Assembly (NCBI GenBank): GCA_030280995.1
Contig: JASXTE010000001.1
Location: 16,494,606 to 16,558,605, forward strand
DNA length: 64,000 bases
Direction: 5' to 3'
Source of the DNA: Hemileia vastatrix
Taxonomy: Eukaryota; Basidiomycota; Pucciniomycetes; Pucciniales; Zaghouaniaceae
Part shown: positions 60,550 to 64,000 of the stretch, piece after piece
Layout of the letters: the number at the start of each line of letters is the position of its first letter
Numbering within the stretch: the first letter of the stretch is position 1
The notes under the pieces: generated by a model
What the model saw: only the letters and a program-made list of their open reading frames with translations
The model's database searches: none
What the model was told of the DNA's origin: nothing
Program-made: the position numbers and the translations under genes

Positions 60550-60960
60550 ATTCCCCCCCCCCTGCATTTTTTTGAAGTAAGGAGTGGGTATCACCAAAAT
60601 TCTTTCAAGTCAAGAATCTTGAAAGTCTTATGAAAATTTGGAATTACTACCCCCTGAATTTTACAGGTATTACCAAAATTCTTTCTAATAAAGAATTTTG
60701 CAGGTCTTCTAGGAAATTTTGGCAATACTCCCCCCTGAATTTTATTGAAGTAAGGGACAGGTATCACCAAAATTTCAAGTCAAAAATTTTTCAAGTCAGA
60801 TTTGAAAATTTGGAAAAACCACCCCCTGCATTTTATTGGAGTAAGGGGTGGGTATCACCAAAATTTTTACAAGTCAGAAATTTTACATGTCAGATTTGAA
60901 AATTTGGCAACACCCCCCCCCCTGAATTTTATTGAAGTAAGGGGTGGGAATCACCAAAAT
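60550..60960 (+). repeat. C-rich tandem repeat tail, about five units of 80-95 bp
   Basis: Each unit runs CCCCCCTGAATTTTATTGAA, GTAAGGGGTGGGTATCACCA, AAATT, then an AAGTCAAAAATTTT-type segment and GAAAATTTGGCAATAC. Starts are near 60555, 60650, 60730, 60821 and 60910. Single or double units occur at 9267-9445 (minus), 52785-52920 (minus) and 58320-58450. Confidence 0.85.
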
Positions 60961-61244
60961 TTATTATAATTACATAAATTAATATATAAACAACTAATAT
61001 ATATCAATATCCCTAGATTTAAATTAATGACAATTCCTCTAGCAAAAATGTGGATAAAATCTAGAAAAAAATGTTTGGGACTTTTCACAAGTTTAGGCTG
61101 AGGAACCTCATGAAACAAATAAATGTTTTCATGATTCCCATTTATACAACACAGGGATTCTGGCCCATTACTTTATTTTATGAATTTGAAGTATAAGAGT
61201 TATTTATAAAAAATTTATGAAAAAATAATAAATATTTGATGACT

Positions 61245-61850
61245 CTACTCATCCCCATACTTTTTTGATCTACATAAAGTTTTTTTATATTTGTTAAATT
61301 TACCTTCTTTTTTTACCTTGTTTATTTGGTGGATTAATTTTTGACTGATTTGAAATGAAAATCCAAAATGTGTGAACTCTTGACAAGATTCCAAGCCAGG
61401 TGGAGCTTTGGTTGTTTGGTGATGATCCTGAGAAGAGCTCCAAATTGTTTCAATCATGCCATTTCCCAAACCAAAATCATTCATGCACTGATGGTCTGGA
61501 AAATATAAGCCATGTCCTTTGATTTTAGCTGGAGATGGTATTGGTTGGCCAGTTATTGGATTGATATATGAGAAATTCCAAAGGTAAGATAATTGGTGTC
61601 ATTACTATCAATATGAATCTTATTGTGGAATCCTGAATGAGTAATAATAACATTTGAAAATAAAAGATATTTGCTGCAAATTTCTTCCCATTCCAGGTCA
61701 CACCAGTTTGGTATTCCAACTTTGGTAGCAATTTGATGATTCTCTTCAAAAGCTTTATTACAGAGTTTTTCGAGGCAAAGAGCAACAAAAGTATCAAAAG
61801 AATGTAAGGTGTCCCATAAGAAAAAATTTACCTCTTTTTTCAGATTTAGA
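61245..61850 (-). pseudogene. Tet-like 2OG-Fe(II) oxygenase, core exon, broken
   Basis: Dioxygenases of the Tet/JBP type use Fe(II) and 2-oxoglutarate; the founders oxidise methylated cytosine or thymine in DNA, and rust relatives form a large TE-associated family. Right to left: KVGIPNWCDLEWEE, then FSNVIITHSGFHNKIHIDSN with the metal-binding H-x-D (HID), NDTNYLTFG, and the distal His region MIETIWSSSQDHHQTTKAP. It ends FTHFGFSFQISQKLIHQI, where the family's 2OG-binding Arg appears to be His (THFG). A one-base shift near 61563 separates the two halves. A donor-like GTAAAA follows near 61320. The 90-residue frame at 61525-61797 is an out-of-phase shadow. Confidence 0.62.
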
Positions 61851-61876
61851 TCATTTTTTAATTAAAGAATAGATGC

Positions 61877-62640
61877 CTATAGAAATAAAATGAGTGACAT
61901 GATTTTAAGAATGAAACATATATTATCAGACATACCAAGAGAAGAGCCTTTAACAAATCCTGGTCTATACATGAAATAAATTAAGTGAAATTTAGAAAAA
62001 AGGCTCAACTTTAAAGGTAATACCTCAGAAACCACTGAACCAAATTCAAATTCATTCATGGGAAATGAAAGATAGGCTTCATTGGAATCTTCAGCTAAAA
62101 GAACATAAGATTTGAATAAACCTAACCCTAATTTTGACTCTGATATTCAAATTGCACAAAAATTTGAAAATTGATGATGAAAATTCTAACAAGATAGAGA
62201 TATAAGCCTAGAAAATCATCAGATAATAGTTTAAGAAGCCTTATTCTCTAATTATGCAATATAAAATCATAAAATATATTAAGTAAAATTTGGAAAAAAA
62301 GGCTCAACTTTTAAGCTCAAAATCTCAGCAACCACTGAACCAAATTCAAACCTGTTTGTGGGAAATCAAAGATAGGCTTCAGGAGAGTCTTCAGTTACAG
62401 GACATGTGATTCAAATAAACATAACCCCAAATTATTACATAAAAATATGAAATAAAAAAATTAAATTGGGAAAAAAGGCTCAAATTTAAAGGTCAATATC
62501 TCAGCAACCACTGAACCGAATTCAAATCTCTTTGTGGGAGATTAAAGGTAGTCTTCAGGAGAATCTTTAATCTAAATTACATTAGATTTGAATAAAACTA
62601 ACCCTAATTCCAAGTCTTATTTTCAAAATTTTACAAAAAC
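61877..62640 (-). repeat. Triplicated exon-like unit upstream of the Tet-like oxygenase
   Basis: Three direct units of about 170-290 bp (approximately 61985-62190, 62275-62440, 62460-62640). On the minus strand each encodes EDS(N/P)E(A/D)YL.(F/S)P followed by FEFGSVV(S/A)E(V/I)L. Only the unit nearest the core exon is open, and it continues into MYRPGFVKGSSLGMSDN; the others have stops. It is likely the N-terminal exon of the oxygenase, duplicated twice. Confidence 0.6.
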
Positions 62641-64000
62641 TTGAAGAGTGGTAAAAGAGATGAGGACAAGAAGAGTTCAATAAATTCACTGTTATCCAGA
62701 TAGGAGTCATGCATATATTTAAGTATGAAATTTTCATAGAAGGAAAGAGATATCATTTAGTAATAAAAAAAAGGAGATGAAACTTACCTTGATTGAAAAG
62801 TAGAAAAAATAGATCAAGAAAGAATGATGTTGGAATTTGGGGGAAATTGAATATGGAGTAAGTGAAATGCATAAATAATGTGCAATGTATGTGTTTTAAT
62901 GACATGGAACAAAAAAAAAGTGAAATAGGGGAAAGGGGGGATAATGACCATTCCAAGGAGGAATGATGAGTAGGGTGATGGAGCTAAAAAAGAAAGAAAA
63001 TAGTGAGAGAAAAAAAAGGTTAATTTTACCATAAAAATCAAAAATAACCACTTACAAAAAAAATTCAGATGCAAAAAAGAAAAAAACAGAAAAAAATATA
63101 ATTAGCAATCAAAAAAATGAATAAAATGACTTACCTGGAGAGATGAGATGAGAAAATAAATAAAACCAAATTGTTTGAGGGATGTTTGAGGAGTGGTGGA
63201 AAGGATATGAGGGATTAATGAATTAAAGAAACAGTGAAAAATTATGTGATTGTAGAAAATATGTGATTTCATGTTGAGCTGGTGAATGAAAACAAATGAG
63301 AAATCCAAAAAAGAGACATTCAGCGTAAATTCAAAATTAAAATGAATATGCAAAAAACAAAAACACAAAACCAAGTGAATAAAGCACACAAGCTAAAAAT
63401 CTGGAGAGTATGGAAAAAAAATTAAAATTTTTGTGTTTCAAAATGTTGGAGGGTGATTGGCCTAATGACAGAGTGTATGCTGGTGGAAAGAATTTTTTGA
63501 GATCCAAGGTAGGGTAGAGCTGGTGCTATTTTGGGTTCCTCTTCTTTATAAAGATCATTGAAAAGACATATAAGCTAAAGTTTCTTCCAAACCCAAGTCA
63601 GAATCAGAGTTAGCAGCTAAAGTTAAAGTGATAGCATTCATAGCTGAGTGAAGCTTCTTCCTAGTAGATATATGCTTTATTACTGTCGGTAGAAGGCTTA
63701 GATGATGAGTGGGAAGTGGGAATTTTCTACAAACTGTGCAGGTGGGGTGTGAAAATAGAAAAAAATGTTATGTGTTGGCCACCAAAATTAAGTAGCATAG
63801 GGTGAAGAGACACATAAGGATGAGAAAAAAGGTTAAGTTTTTGCCACCAAAATTAAGTAGCATAGAGTGAAGAGACACATAAAGATGGCATCCACAATTA
63901 TATGTCATGTGAGTTGCTTACAAATCAATCATGGATGTGATGAGTTTGGGATCAGGAATTAGGTACGGAAATTGGGGTATAAGAGGTGGGATAATGCATT
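62641..64000. other. AT-rich end of window, no confident gene
   Basis: Minus-strand frames at 62753-63389 are Phe/His-rich and look like chance products. A minus frame around 63650-63560 (MNAITLTLAANSDSDLGLEE) is a possible N-terminal exon of the oxygenase family but unsupported. A direct repeat (ACCAAAATTAAGTAGCATAG, then GTGAAGAGACACATAA) occurs at 63780-63826 and 63846-63890. Confidence 0.5.

Larger units (their letters stand above)
58690..61190 (+). mobile_element. Myb/SANT-like element, tandem copy 4
   Basis: About 2.5 kb and directly adjacent to copy 3 in the same orientation. It has a shared 5' region (58690-59043), the gene (59044-60381), a C-rich tandem repeat tail (60550-60960) and a shared 3' region (GGGACTTTTCACAAGTTTAGG, near 61077, compare GGGACTTTCCACATGTATAGG near 58556). 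Confidence 0.5.

Noticed and set aside
9267..61190. C-rich repeat units as LTRs or terminal inverted repeats
   Set aside because: They occur only at one end of the Myb-like elements, in direct tandem, with no partner at the other end.
61525..61797. 90-residue Leu/Ile-rich minus frame as a membrane protein
   Set aside because: It is a shadow of the oxygenase frame, which carries the H-x-D motif over the same bases.

Overview
This is an AT-rich eukaryotic window with short spliceosomal introns (about 60-230 nt), one multi-exon host enzyme gene, and otherwise almost wall-to-wall transposable-element (TE) remains. Three things point to a basidiomycete fungus, most plausibly a rust (Pucciniales) with a large TE-bloated genome. 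These are Ty3/gypsy polyproteins ending in chromodomains, a pseudogene of the Tet-like 2OG-Fe(II) oxygenase type expanded in rusts, and a fungal-style mitochondrial kynurenine aminotransferase. The lineage is inferred from protein style, not from a database match.

Layout. Positions 1-9266 hold degraded gypsy element A (+), whose RNase H region is split by a DNA transposon (4807-6670). Positions 9267-10197 are a minus-strand remnant of a Myb/SANT-like gene element. Gypsy element B (+, 10198-15017) is 5'-truncated. Gypsy element D (-, 15018-26103) lies inside B's LTR. D itself carries a solo LTR in its integrase (17476-18655, TSD CAGAG) and a 5.7-kb CACTA-like DNA transposon in its reverse transcriptase (20292-26040), which in turn carries a solo LTR (24221-25358, TSD TATAA). 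Gypsy element C (+, 26104-34885) is the best-preserved gag-pol of the A/B/D group, but its two LTRs belong to different subfamilies. LTR fragments fill 34886-36462.

Positions 36947-39783 (-) encode an apparently intact 13-exon kynurenine aminotransferase with two microexons (11 and 10 nt). It is the only convincing host gene here. A second gypsy family, element E, follows (40288-48793, +). It has identical-looking 0.81-kb LTRs, gag with a zinc knuckle, pol with a chromodomain, and a two-exon Cys-rich accessory gene in antisense between pol and the 3' LTR. Nine of its eleven premature stops are TGA, as expected from CpG decay of CGA codons.

Positions 49376-50216 are an (AATTTTTT)n array of about 840 bp, abutted by a third CACTA-like copy (50242-51785) that itself carries a solo LTR. 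Positions 52785-61190 hold three more copies of the Myb/SANT-like element, two of them as a direct tandem. Each copy tends to end in a module containing runs of C followed by TTATTGAAGTAAGGGG. Positions 61245-62640 (-) are a Tet-like 2OG-Fe(II) oxygenase pseudogene with a triplicated exon.

The nesting gives a relative order of events: B is older than D, D is older than the CACTA-like insertion, and that is older than the solo LTR in it. The most novel-looking items are the CACTA-like family with palindromic subterminal sequence, the Myb/SANT gene plus repeat-tail element, the antisense gene of element E, and the conserved 58-nt frame-restoring segment in gag.
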